Position numbers and translations under genes: made by a program
Notes under the pieces: model-generated
Database searches by the model: none
What the model was told of the DNA's origin: nothing
What the model saw: only the letters and a program-made list of their open reading frames with translations
Shown: in pieces, positions 34,296 to 45,858 of the stretch
Position numbering within the stretch: position 1 is the first letter of the stretch
Layout of the letters: each line of letters begins with the position of its first letter
Assembly: GCA_021613335.1 (NCBI GenBank)
Contig: JAJTWR010000465.1
Span: 22,501 to 86,500, forward strand
Reading direction: 5' to 3'
DNA from: Whitmania pigra
Lineage: Eukaryota; Annelida; Clitellata; Hirudinida; Haemopidae
Length of the DNA stretch: 64,000 nucleotides

Positions 34296-34469
34296 AATAG
34301 TGTCTTCAGAAAAGAATCTTAGAATGTGCCTTGTAAAAACCCCAAAGTGTGTTGAGGGAGTCAGTAAAAGCCAGCACTGATGGCAGTAATCTCTTGCGCA
34401 TCATGGCAGTGGATGCATTAGCAAGTTATTTACCATAACGTTGTTTTGAGTTTAGCCGATTTTTTGAGT

Positions 34470-34645
34470 GTATTATGTATCCGAATAGGATGTAAAGGCC
34501 GAGAAGCCCCTGAACTTTTCTGCGGTTCCTCGTTGCGGCAAAGTCCAATGATGTACTCGTGTTGATGTCTGTCTTGTCGGGATTGGCTCCGTGCTCGACC
34601 GATAGCTTCACCGATGTCCTTCTCATGTCCTCCCAGGGCAGCCAT
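34470..34645 (-). pseudogene. Frameshifted ankyrin-repeat fragment
   Basis: Minus-strand AALGGHEKDI in one frame continues as VKLSVEHGANPDKTDIN and then LDFAATRNRRKVQGLLG in the next. Together these cover about one and a half ankyrin repeats (A-L-GG-H-D-I, then V-x-L-L-EHGANPD, then T-x-LDFA). One frameshift separates them and no flanking repeats are visible, so it is a relic, perhaps carried by neighbouring transposon sequence. Confidence 0.65.
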
Positions 34646-34669
34646 GGTAAGGCAAGATACCCCAAAAAC

Positions 34670-34815
34670 GGAGACCTTTATATAGTGCCCCTACTCTCAG
34701 CCGCTCCCTTGGCTGTGCGAGCTGGGTTGCGAACACGACACATAACAACTGTTGCTTTCACTGCAGCTAGCAGGCACACGACCCTCTGGGCCAACTCGCA
34801 CTCCAATCGTTCAAG
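34670..34815 (-). mobile_element. tRNA-derived SINE, minus-strand copy
   Basis: Reversed, it contains GTTGGCCCAGAGGGTCG, GTGCCTGC, AACAGTTGTTATGTGTCGTG and TTCGCAACCC, then a tail near GGGGCACTATATAAAGG. It aligns with the SINE at 43795-43992. The B-box-like GTTCGCAACC is at about 34724-34733. Confidence 0.7.
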
Positions 34816-34829
34816 GGCTTGAATAATTC

Positions 34830-36280
34830 TTGAGCCTTTGCAGCTGATCGCAAAATAGCAATGTTATTTCCAACACACGAGATTGTCTCCTGTTTTCATG
34901 GCTTCAAGGAAGGCAACATTAGGAGAGTGTGCCCTGGATGATGTTTGAAGAACTTGAGTGTCAGGTGAGCTCTTTTGAGAGGGGTAAACTCGTCCAAGGC
35001 ATTGGGGAGCCTGCCGAGTGGGGATATCCGTGGTGTGGGTGAATGGTGGAGGTTATGTGCTTCTGGTAGTCAGGGCCATCCGGGCTGGGATTGAGGAAGG
35101 CTAGCTTATTGTGGTTGCATAGGTGAAAATGGTTAAACAAGATAGATGTATCCTGGGCGAGAGTAGTCTTGATGAGATGGCACGCAAGTCCTACTGGATG
35201 GACATTTCAGATGGTATGACTGCAAGCCAGCATGTTTACTATTAGTGGCACGGGGACCTTAGTTGCAAGCCTTTGTCTCGTTTTTATTACATAGGCAGAC
35301 CAAAACTGACTGGATATTTTTTAATAAAGTGTCATCTCTCTGTGATGGACAGCCCTCTTGGATTTTGATAAAACACAGAAATAAAATAAATTTTGAAACC
35401 ACACGTCCTCTTCATATAATGCAAAACAAATACCTAACGAACCTTGGTGGTGAGCAAGAAGTGACAAAAGCACGTTTAGAAAGCACACTCGGAAACAGGC
35501 TTCAAACAACAGAACAGTGCAAAGCTTCCAATGTGAAAGGAAACAAACATGGCTAGTAATAATAAAATCACTATAAAATCTCAAAATAATTTTTGAGGAT
35601 CAATTTTTAAAGCAGTTTGTATCTAGGGAAGCAGCATCAGCAGCCTCTTCACATAAACAATGGCATTTTACAGTAAGATGTTCAAATCTGGTTGAAGCAT
35701 TACGTTACTATTGCAAGAATAAATGGAATTAAGAAAAGTGCATCAACAAAATCCAGGCAAAAATTTAAACAATTTTTGGTCATAAAATGTACAAAATTCT
35801 ATAACATTGCAGTAATTTAAAGAAAAGCCCTTTGTTTTGTACTGATTAACTAAATAAGCCTTTCAACCTTTCAGCAAAATGTGCAAACTTTGAGAAACTT
35901 CAAAGATCTTGCCAAATTAAATATTACGTAAGAAGTGGTTGACGGCATATCAAAAGAATAAAAGGACAACAAATTGGTGACACCGACAACAACAACAGTA
36001 ACAACAAAGTTCATCTTAACAAGAACAGATCCAAAATAGCAAAGTCAAAAAGTGAGATGCAGAACTCTTTACATCTTGTCTTTCAATTCATTTCTTTTGA
36101 CGAGATCTGAGTTTAATTTAATTGATGTGATCCATAAAGAATGTGGCAACTTCAGGGTTAATTTCACCAGAATTCAATATTCTGAGGACTGTAACAGGCT
36201 CAAAATATTGAGTCATACATCAAGACAATTTCAAATATAAACTGGTATTGAAGTGACAAACACAATAAATTCTGACAATG
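34830..36280. other. Stretch without a recognised gene
   Basis: The open frames here (for example 35263-35556 on the plus strand) show no family motif. The 3' UTR of the minus-strand SCOC gene should fall in the right part. Confidence 0.4.
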
Positions 36281-36283
36281 TCG

Positions 36284-37051
36284 TTACTTTGTTTTGGGCT
36301 GGATGCTCTGAAAGATGGAACTTGTCTCCATAAGATTCTCAATGTACTGACCCAAAACCTCATTCTCGGATTTCAACTTTGTGTTCTCCTCCTTGACTGA
36401 GTCCACTCTAGTCCACAAATCTGATGATTTGAAGAGCATTTAATTAGATGTTCCTTTGGAAAATGAGGATGAAGTTTATAAGTGGCAAATTCCTAAATCA
36501 TCATCTAATAAAACTAATTTACCTACTTAAAATGATAAAAAAATATGCCTTTGATGTTGTTTAATGAGTTTGTAGTAGTTGCAAATCCCAAATTTCATGG
36601 GCAGATAATGCAAGGACAGTTAGTTGTTAATTGTTAGATAATTAACTATTGCTTGACATTTAAATGATGGTAAAGTATTACCATTGAGGGTTGATTGCAA
36701 CTGTTGGACTTTATCAATCAGCTGTTTTCTATCTGTTTCTTCTTCTTGAAAATCACGGCCATCTTCTACTAAATAAACAAGTAACTGCTTCACAAAGCAA
36801 ATTGAAACAATTAAATTAGAGTGATTAAATCAGTTAGGGTAATTGCGGCTCCACTCTGCCCAATTAAACCTTGAGAAAGATATTAATTTTCAAAAAACCA
36901 AGCAATAACTATTTACACGAAAGTTAAAATTTTATTTTGTAGATCTTACAAAAGGTGCATGTAGCATAAAAATGATATTTTGTACGTTTAAAGTTTTGAA
37001 AATTAAATCCTTGCCTTTAGAACTTGCATTCTGATGTTTTTCCTGGCTCAT
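36284..37051 (-). CDS. SCOC: SCOC, short coiled-coil protein, three exons
   Basis: Exons 37051-37015, 36768-36682 and 36420-36284 join in phase to give 86 residues. The product starts [12 protein letters not shown], then [20 protein letters not shown], then [20 protein letters not shown] and [20 protein letters not shown]. It ends [11 protein letters not shown]. Vertebrate SCOC has the same layout (LINQVLELQHTLEDL, then VDAVKEENLKLKSENQVLG and QYIENLMSASSVFQ). SCOC is a Golgi/trans-Golgi coiled-coil protein that binds ARL1 and FEZ1 and takes part in autophagy control. Length fits the 82-residue human isoform. The second intron starts GTAATA and ends AG; the first seems to use a GC donor (AAAG|GCAAGG). 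Upstream untranslated exons are not identified. Confidence 0.9.
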
Positions 37052-37059
37052 ATTCGGTA

Positions 37060-37780
37060 AATATTTAACAAATTGGAAACAAATCAGAAGGCCAATAAGT
37101 AATGAGCGCCTATGTTTATATTACTCTATGATTCTAATATGATTAAAAGTAAATGTATGAGTATATTCACAAAACAATACAAAATTAATACAATACAGTT
37201 AATAACAAGCATATTAAAATTATTATAATGTGTTTTATGTAATTATCCAGAAATTTCTAGTTTATTGATGTTAAAATGACTAATGATAATTAAATTTAAT
37301 TGAAATTAATTTAAGATTGTAAGGATTTAACTTTTAAGTCCATAACCATGCCCTCGCAGTGACTTGCTTATTTGTTATCATGTTCCGAGACTTAAGAGTT
37401 CATCCTCTGCGCGGTATGGGGGTTAAAGATTCGCCTGGTATGGTGGTGGAGCGGTTTATAATACAACTGAGAGATTCGTTTGCCGATTGTTTACCAGTCT
37501 CAGCGACGTTTAAGCGTATTTTAATGATTTAATCTCTGGAGTTAGGAGTAATAAAGTAGTAATTTATTGATTTGGGTTAGATTAAGGGTAATAACTTGAT
37601 AATTCAATTCAAAATGTTCCAATGGGTCTAATTCCCTAATAAATATTAAATTAGTTTCATATTGTATCGACACATTATTTCTGTAACTTTTATTGTGCAA
37701 CGTACAAATATGTCAATACTCTTTATTCAAAACTCGTTTATCGAAATTCAATGCAAGAACAACTCACTTCCCAAATCCGT
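37060..37780. other. AT-rich stretch between SCOC and the Gypsy fragment
   Basis: No gene recognised. A TTTATAAT box at about 37455 with a purine-rich run and AATAAAG at 37548 gives an LTR-like appearance (37430-37600). No TG...CA ends or second copy were found, so an LTR for the adjacent Gypsy element is only a possibility. Confidence 0.3.
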
Positions 37781-37789
37781 TGACAGGCA

Positions 37790-39026
37790 GGCCTTCACAA
37801 CATCATGCAAGCCATGAAAAAGCTAGCACAACAAGTTGGAGCACATGACGACATGGTTCGCCACAGGTTCCAGAGATCGTTGCCTGCCAATTTGGCCCTA
37901 GTCATTGCCGCACAGAATAACTTGTCTTTGGAAGAGGTGGGGAAATTGGCAGACGAATTGATTACCATGACATCAGTTCAAAACACACAGACGATCCAGG
38001 AACCAACACTGGATGTTGATGCTGTCAAAAAAACCACAGGAACCAACAGAACACTGGAGCCATTCACCCCAGGTCAACTACCAAAAGTTTGTCGTGCACA
38101 CATTTATTTTAGTCCTGAGGCTAAATCCTGCCGACCCTGGTGCGTATGGCCAGACGAGCGGGGCGCCCGAGTTGCCCAGTCTAGAAAAGCCAATGTCGGA
38201 AAACTAGAGGAGCTACATCGGTTGCGACCATCGAAGGTGCCCTACGTTTTATGGCCCATTTTTCACAACAGCTAACACCATACGTCATCAATTCAAGTTT
38301 CTAGTCGACACCGGATCAGCGGTATCAATCATTCCCCCAAAAGCGTGATCAAACATTTCAGTTCCAATCAGAGCGACACACGTCAAGTTGAACACAGTCA
38401 ACGGTATGCCTCTCGTATGACCGTCCTAATCATCTAGATATGCAACGGACGTTAATAAAACATTACTTTTTTTGGTATGCCTCTCGAGATTCATGGAGAA
38501 GTTACACTAACGATAAGCAGTCAAGACCTCCGAAGAGAATTCACCTGGACGTTCATAGTGGCAGTCACCACACAACCGATATTAGGAGCTGATTTCTTCA
38601 TTCATCGCCATCTACTTGTTGACTGTCGCAACCGCCAACTTCTGGACACGAAGACGTCACTCTCCACGGCAATAACAACGGTTGGGGAGATTATTGCCCT
38701 TGTATTCGACTGTCCATCTGACATCCCTACACTCATCAAGGCATTAATAGAACGTCATACTGCTCTGGTTGGCCCTTGGCAGATAAATCTTCGCCCACTT
38801 TCATCGTCAGCACAGCATACAATTGAACTAACATCAAACAAGCCAATCTGTTCTCGTTTTTGACAACTCCCACTTGACAAATATGAGGCCGCTAAGCAAG
38901 AATTCACAATGCTGTTAAAGGCTGGGATTGTTCGACAATCTAGCAATTCTTATATCAGCCCTCTACACATGGTCCCCAAAAAGGACAACCAATGGCGGTC
39001 CTGTGGAGCCTTGCGCATCGATCCCA
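37790..39026 (+). mobile_element. Ty3/Gypsy LTR-retrotransposon fragment (gag, protease, RT start)
   Basis: Plus-strand blocks in order are: a gag C-terminal region (37805-38275; LPANLALVIAAQNNLSLEEV, then VCRAHIYFSP), an aspartic-protease motif LVDTGSAVSIIP at about 38300, a flap/C-terminal protease region (38477-38863; QPILGADFF), and the RT entry segment AGIVRQSSNSYISPLHMVPK at about 38920-38990. The copy is disrupted by frameshifts, a stop at about 38861 and a 58-bp insertion (38416-38473). It ends abruptly where the LINE copy 2 begins, before the RT catalytic motif. No flanking LTRs are confirmed. It is non-functional. Confidence 0.8.
38403..38486. repeat. 58-bp insertion flanked by a 13-bp direct repeat
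   Basis: GGTATGCCTCTCG occurs at 38403-38415 and 38474-38486. The bases between end in AATAAAACATTACTTTTTTT. Removing the insert and one copy of the repeat restores the Gypsy reading frame at this site (NGMPLEIH), so the insert is secondary. Confidence 0.8.
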
Positions 39027-41390
39027 CATAATGCAAACTGAGCGTTATAATTTCTTTGAAACGGCCGCCGTCACTTAGAAATATACGGTCACCGGACGCG
39101 CGCATATATTGCCTCAAACGCTCATTCGCGTTTTTACGTCATTTGCGAATGCGCGGGCCATCATCTCAACAACCAAACCGCGATTTCTATTCTCAGCAAC
39201 GCTTAAGGCCTCGCTATATCTTTCGCTAGCTCAGAGTATTTCTCTTCTTTCAGCACATTACTTGCTTTGATCCTATCCCCCCACGGGACAGTCAACTCTA
39301 TCAAAATGAGACGACGACGATGCGAGAACAACATCCGGCCTCCTGTCGCTATCCCTAAGCCATTAGGGATAGTGTCTCAAGCCTTCCAGGTCGGCTGCGA
39401 TAGTCCAATAATTAGCTTCTGCAAGAATGTCTCTCCTCGGAGGGAGTCTATTTTTCTCACAGGGTAGTGAAAAGCCCTCTCGCAAGAAGTATACTTTCCG
39501 TTGCAACAATTTGCTTTAGCTACCGCCGTTTTGGTAGCTTCCACCACTTCCATTAGGACTTTATTGTGCCGCCACGTGTTCCGACCATTGTCGAGGGCAT
39601 ATTCGCAATTTGAGAGCACATGATGAAGTGTCTCGAAACCGCAGCAAAGCTCACATTTACAGTCTTCCGTCAAACCCAATCTTCGCAAATTGTCTTTAGA
39701 GGGAAGTTGGTCATAAATCAATCTTATCAGAAAGGCCAGACGATATGGAAATATCCTCCATATCTCGTTCCAACCGATGGAAAGCTGAACCACGTCTTCC
39801 CACACGGTCCATCTACCGTGCTGTGCCTGCTGCACTGCCTTAATGACTCGATCTCTTTCCAATTCCCTCCTTCTCTCATGAATGATAAGCCTTGCCCTAA
39901 CCGCAGGGCAAGACTCAGACCATTTTGCGCCCAACAGCCATTTTGCACCCAACAGCCTGACGACCCGTCTGAATAAGACCTCGCACTTCCTCGAATGTCA
40001 GTTCCGCAACTGACTTATCGATTTCATCCTGTGCTGAGAACTTCCTTTTAGGGTTAGGGTTCTTAGCAGTGGTTTAACTTCGCGGATTTTGATGTCCGCA
40101 GAGTTATTCAACATCCACTGCTTTCTTATTTTAGAGACCTCATACTCCTCCATCAGGGATCGAAGGGGTAACCTTAACTTCGAGCTCTTATTGTAGATGG
40201 CAACAGATGATATCCCTAGAGGTAACCCAAGCTACGATCTGATGTATCTGTTAACTTTCCTCTCTAATCCTTCGACTGTGGGCAAGTCGATCTCATAGAT
40301 CGTCAATGGCCACATCAGCCTTGGGAGAAGCACAAACTGGAACAACCACACCTTAAACCTTACCTGCAATGGTGCCTTTCCAATTGCCTTCAAACCCACA
40401 ACAGCCTGTTCGACTGTGCGGTTCTCTTGGCTCCTATCGTTCAGCGAATCATTAAACACTCGGCCTAGGCTCTTATCCGGTTCCTCGGAAACTGTAGAAA
40501 CCTGTTGACTCGCTACAACAAACAAGATGTCGCTGCAGACTTTTCCTTTAACAAGGGCAAGACTTCTCGACTTTGCAGGTTTAAAAGCCATTCGATAACA
40601 CCCAAGAAGGCCATTGAACTTGTTCAGAGTGTTCTGAACTGCCGGTCTTCTATTCATTACTAGGGTGGTGTCAGTCATAAACGCTTTCACCGAAGGAATA
40701 TAGAAACCCTTACCTAAATGCGCCTCTGGAACATTAGACCCGGCTGCGTTGAGCAGAAATTGCATCGCCAGTACTAAAAAGAAGGGTGATATTGCGCACC
40801 CCATTGCAATACCCACCTCCAGAGGAACCCACTTACTTGTGTACGTCTTGGTGGAGAACCTCACCACAAACCCAACAAAATACGTCTGAATAATTTGAAT
40901 TATGTGACGCGGCAAATGATGAACCTCCACCTTTTTCCATATGAGTTGGTGTAGTACCAACCAGTATGCATTCGCCAAGTCGAGCCATGCAACATACAAA
41001 CTCAAGCGGCGCCTCTTGGCTCTTTGAATATGCTCCCAAATCATGGAGGAGTGCTCTATGCAACCAGGCGCGCCTGGAACACCTCCTTTCTGAATCGATG
41101 TATCAACGTACTTATACGGACAAAACATATTCAGTGAGCCTCTGTGTAATCAAAGAGAAAAATATTTTCCCTTCTACATTCAACAGCGAATTAGGTCTGA
41201 ATTGATTTAGGCGAATGGAGTCCCGTTCCTTTGGTATATAGATGCCTTCAGGGACTCTCCGATCATCATCTACAATGCCTGACTGCCAAGCCCTTTTGAT
41301 GAGGGAGTGCAACAAATACAGCACTTTCGGGCATCTTTTACACAAAAAATAGGGAATTCCATTGGGACCCGGCGCCGAACGGTTCCTAGC
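39027..41390 (-). pseudogene. Restriction-like-endonuclease LINE, copy 2 (5' truncated)
   Basis: Minus-strand blocks match copy 1: RNRSAPGPNGIPY (41400-41300), SIQKGGVPGAPGCIEHSSMI, DLANAY, RWL-type RT blocks, and the connection region (298 codons to 40232). These are followed by ERRRELERDRVIKAVQQAQH and the zinc knuckle CELCCGFETLHHVLSNC (39952-39377). The RT catalytic motif reads FMTD instead of FMDD, and stops separate the blocks. The 5' end is cut inside the RT next to a hAT relic; the 3' end abuts the Gypsy fragment. It preserves about 14 residues (IWRIFPYRLAFLIR region) that are deleted in copy 1. Confidence 0.88.
40048..40059 (+). repeat. Two TTAGGG units inside LINE copy 2
   Basis: TTAGGGTTAGGG interrupts the LINE copy where copies 1 and 3 have only a few unrelated bases. 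TTAGGG is the common animal telomere unit. With two units, chance cannot be dismissed. Confidence 0.5.
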
Positions 41391-42875
41391 TGTATTATTT
41401 GCCAGCAAGTTTTATGTGCCAAATATATGGACATTAGCAGTGTAGTGAATCCTGTGGTGAAGATGTCAAATTTAATAATGTCACATGGGCTCAACCATAG
41501 AAATATGTTGAAAGATAGACATATTACACAACAGTAAGTTGTGAAAAAGTTCTGAGCAGAGTATTTAAATTAAAAAAGAAAATAGTTCAGTAAAGGCAAG
41601 CCAACTATCTGATGAGGAGTGGGTATGGAAATAGGCTTTTGCTGCAGGTATAACTAGTCATTTAAATTTTCTGAAGCTAAAACTACAATGAAAGAAAAAT
41701 CTTGTCGCACTTTCAGTAGTGCAAGGTTTTCATGGCTGAAGCGACAGCTGAGTTTCCCCATGCCATTTGCATTAAAGATTATCAAAGACCTCCAGGTGCA
41801 GTTTCAGGTGCAGTTTTCTGACTTGCATTCAAATGCAGAAGAAGTGAGACTGTTTTAAAACTCATTTCCAGCAAATGTGGCTAGTTGTCCAGATGAACTT
41901 CAGCTGGAAATAAGCAAGAAAATGGCTTGTCATTAAGAAAATCTTTAAGGACAGATTCAAAGCAAGACTGGCGAATGTTTACCAGTTTTGGCCAAGGAAG
42001 ACTTTCCTAATGTCAAAACTTTTGCATCAAGGTACCTTTCATGGCTGGGTCTCTGAGTCTCCTAGATTTGATATTGATAGGATGATTTGTGGCTCGCGAG
42101 TGCTTTTCATTAGATTTCGATTATTTGTTTAAGCCAGCCAATGTTATTCTTAAACTCCAGGCGAAGGTAATTTAAAATAATGATTAATGTTTTTAGGACA
42201 TCTGTTTTAATCAACTGGTAGGCGTGGATTGACCTTTTTTCGTGAATTTCGATTGGCTGATATTTTAGTAGAATTTGTTAGGATTGGCAGATATTTTAGT
42301 AGATTTTATTAGAATTGCTAATAAGATCCAACGCTTATAAATATGGGCTCGACGAGAGCTGCTTGAGGATTTTAATGATAGTTTTGATGACTGGTTTCTG
42401 ACGGTTTTCTGCGGTTTTTAGTCAAAAATTTTAGCTTGTAAATAAAGCTTTAGCTCCAATTCCTTGTTTCTGGTAAAGAACTGGGTGTTGGTGATGGCAG
42501 CCGTACTACCTGTTACGGGCTTCGAGTGAAGAACGTGACACTTTCAATCTTTGGGACAACATATTTGTGTGAACAAACATTTTCAAGAAGAACAATTTGA
42601 GAACAAACTTGCCCGATGATAATCAGGACACTGTTGATGTTAGGGTCACCAAATCTAAAGCCAGAAATGTCTGCATCTTGGCATCCATGAAACAATTTCA
42701 TCATTCCCACTAATGCAGGTGTTCATGTGTTATTAAATAATAACTGAATAAATTATTAAAAACAACATCTATGTTTTGATTCTTTTTTATTTGGATCTCG
42801 GGTGTGTCGTCGGCCCTAGCTGCTAATTGGTAATTAATGTGACCCTCGAGCCGAAAAGTTTGGAAACACCTGATT
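41390..42875 (+). pseudogene. hAT transposase relic (GTF2IRD2-like) with a solo LTR inside
   Basis: Plus-strand pieces read QQVLCAKYMDISSVVNPVVK, MSHGLNHR, then (about 41790-42041) FSDLHSNAEEVRLF and DFPNVKTFASRYLS. After the LTR they read LSIFGTTYLCEQTFSR and LLMLGSPNLKPEMS. This is the hAT order up to the FGTTY-x-CEQTFS dimerisation block. Several stops are present. The element ends near GTTTGGAAACACCTG at about 42870, typical of its 3' terminus. It starts at the truncated end of LINE copy 2. Confidence 0.8.
42042..42540 (+). mobile_element. Solo LTR with 6-bp target duplication
   Basis: The 499-bp block begins TGGCTGGG and ends GAACGTGACA (TG...CA). It is flanked by CTTTCA at 42036-42041 and 42541-42546. 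TATAAATA lies at about 42337 and AATAAAG at about 42442, in promoter-then-polyadenylation order. It splits the hAT coding relic exactly between the RYLS and LSIFGTT codons. The last ~38 bases recur at 16414-16452. Confidence 0.85.
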
Positions 42876-43199
42876 TGTACCATGAAAGAAAAACTACCCT
42901 CCGCGTCTAGAGTCAGTTTAAACCATGGGTTCCCAGCCTTTTTGTGCCAACAACTTCCTTAGAGTTCCACGGCCCCTATCAAAATTTGTCAATAAAAAAA
43001 GCAATGAACAATAATTTACTGTCAAAAAAGAACCATGTATTTTGAAAGCAAATTTTTAGCACACATATAATGCACGTTAGTATACTCCAATAAGGTGCCA
43101 TATATTGGATTTAAAAAAAAAATTAAAGGCGCATGTACATAATGCACATTATTTACTCTCAATATGAAGCTTTTTTGCATTTTAAAAGCTAATTATAAC

Positions 43200-44630
43200 G
43201 TTCCAACATATTTACTGTGAAGATTGCTTCTTGTTCACAAATAGATGGAATCTGGGCTTTGACTGTGACAGGGCCAATCTCATGTCATCCTTTGCATCAA
43301 GTTTGTTTCGAGATTTTGTTTTGATTGTCGGCAGGGTTGAAAATCCAGCTTCATTGAGGTAGGTTGTCACAAAATGAATGATGGATGTCATGGCTCTTTT
43401 GGCTAGAACTTTGTATGGTATCATCATGGAGCACCAAAAGTCACCCAAACTCTTGACCCGAAACTCCCTCTTTAACAACTCTTTGTGCCTTAGATCAATG
43501 AGATCATCTTTGGCCAAGTCCTGGTCATCCACACTTTCCAAATTGACCAAAAATAGATTCCCGACCCAGGCATCATGGGGCTGCAACTCTTTGGCAAGAA
43601 AGTAGTCATGAAATGATGCCATCAGAGTTCATAGGTGAGCCAAAATGTCTCATTTAAGAGAAGCTGGTATTAAAAGAAATACACTGGTATGATGCCAGCT
43701 GCATCCGGACTGGCTTGCAGAAACTCTTCTAATCTTGTAAAATTGACAACCTCCTTGCAGAGTTCCTTGAATAGTCTGTGGTTTGTTGCTCTTGCACGGA
43801 TGTGGGGCGTGCAGGTTACCCGAATGGGTTACGTGCCTGCATACGGCGGTAATGATAACAGTCGTAATGTGTCGTGTTCGAAACCCAGCCTGCACTGCCG
43901 CCAGCGCCCTTGGGAAGGAGCGCTATATAAATGGTTACAAGAAGCGCCTCTGACGCTATGCATATGGCGCTATATAAATGAAGTTAGAATTACAATGTAG
44001 TTCACCACCTGTACTGTTGTTGACATCACCTCTTTCAATCCATTTGGAAGAGTCTTTACTGCAAGGACATGTCGATGGAGCATGCAATGAGTGACAGTCA
44101 CGTGAGATGCCTTCGCTCTGACCAAAGCTGCAAACCCGGATTTGTTTCCGAGCACAGCTGGTGCTCCATCAGAGCAAATTGAGCTGAGCTTCATTCTCCA
44201 TTCATCAAAGTCCTGTTCTGTAAAGAAGTCCACGAGAACACGCAAGACACCCTGAGCTTTTGTTGTGGTGAGTTGGATGGCAGAAAAGAAATCCTTCTTT
44301 GATTGATCCATCACACACATATCTCACAAACACCAGAAGTAGGCTACTCTGAGCAACATCAGTAGTCACATCCAATTGCAGGCTGAATGAGTAAGGACTG
44401 GCTTTCATCTCTGAGATCACCTGTTGGTGAAGAATATCAAGAGACATGTCATGGATTCTTGACTGGATGACATTATTGGAGAGGAGGATCTTGTCAATCT
44501 TCTTTCTCCCCACACACCAACTTGACTATCTCCAGTGCGCGTGGATTGATTAAGGTCTCTCCAATTGTGTGGGGCTTCTTATCTTTTGCTATGAGATAGG
44601 CCACCATGTAAGAGGCCTCCAGAAATGGAA
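43200..44630 (-). pseudogene. hAT transposase relic (ZBED/SCAND3-like) with a SINE inside
   Basis: Minus-strand order: FLEASYMVAYLIAKDKKPHT with IGETLINPRALEIVK, FSLQLDVTTDVAQSSLLLVF, LSSICSDGAPAVLGNKSGFA with VTHCMLHRHVLA, then (after the SINE) HRLFKELCKEV. It finishes with FHDYFLAKELQPHDAWV, GDFWCSMM and TTYLNEAGFSTL. These are the blocks of ZBED5/SCAND3-type hAT transposases, including the LDVTTD and CSDGAPA catalytic-Asp regions and the AFSTL-like end. Frameshifts and stops are present. A terminal-type segment (GGGTTCCCAGCCTTTTTGTG) at about 42926-42945 probably marks the 3' end. Confidence 0.85.
43795..43992 (+). mobile_element. tRNA-derived SINE, plus-strand copy
   Basis: The copy interrupts the hAT relic. 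GTTCGAAACC at 43876-43885 is a good RNA polymerase III B box. An A-box-like stretch lies about 60-75 bp upstream. The tail holds GCGCTATATAAATG twice (43919-43932 and 43967-43980), a SINE 3' motif found widely in invertebrates. Its relative is at 34670-34815. Confidence 0.8.
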
Positions 44631-44639
44631 CTGTGTATT

Positions 44640-45545
44640 TCTTTTAATTAATTTTTCACGTTTGTAAATGTTTTTTTAATTTTGTTTCTTGCTAAAATTG
44701 ACATTTTCCTGTACTTGATCATAAACTCTGCTCCATACTCGTTACTTGTGCATAAATATTTATCTCCTGCGGTTCCTTTATGTCTTCTCTCTTTGCCCTG
44801 GGCTCTAATCTCGCAACACTCTGTCTTTCTCTTGAAAGTCTCTATAATTCTGGGATTTTTTAAAAAGTTAGTTTAAAAATAATTTTAGAAATTTTTTGAG
44901 GCTGATTTTTGAAAAGCTTCCAGGTTGGGAGCTTATGCAGTAGAGCGATTAGAGTAAACAAGATGTTCACATTTTTAAGTCAATAAATTATTTGATAATT
45001 TCATGGCCTGAAATTATGCTGGGTTTATAAAAAAATTTGCCATTTGAATACTAAAATTTGAAAAAGGCATGTATTTGGTAATCTTAAAAATCAAAATTTG
45101 TGTTTTGTGATTTTCCAGGACTACACAAACTAGGGTTACAATATAATATAATATAATGTAATATATAATAAATCTAAGAATATTGAAACTAGTGGTTAAG
45201 AAACCCGTGCATTGTCTTGAATTCGCTTTTCTATGGATTTGTACTAGCGACATGATAAGCAGCATATTTTTTACTATAATAAATTAGGCGACAGAAAACA
45301 ATAAAACTCGAAAAAGTACTAAAAAATTGTACAAAAATTCAGGGTTAAAAATTTTGAAAAATGGATTGTTCAAAAGTTTCACGTGATATGTTGAGAAAAG
45401 GGCATCCATGTTTGAAGGAAAAGTGAAAAAGCAAGCGTGTTACTTGTTACTTGGTGTGTGCTTGACCAATTGGGGAAATGAGAAAAGTGATGTTTTGGCT
45501 AAAATAATTGAGAAATAATTAACTTAGTAATTTACATTATAACTG
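44640..45545. other. AT-rich stretch without a recognised gene
   Basis: No supported feature except a short ATAATAT run at about 45139-45170. Confidence 0.45.
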
Positions 45546-45547
45546 CT

Positions 45548-45795
<248 letters not shown>

Positions 45796-45858
45796 GTTTT
45801 ATTTATTTTAAATATATATAAAAAATAATACTAAAATAATTTCCTTTACTTATTAAAT

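Noticed and set aside
43795..43992. tRNA gene
   Set aside because: The B box is present, but no cloverleaf with acceptor stem forms; tail and copy at 34670 show a SINE.
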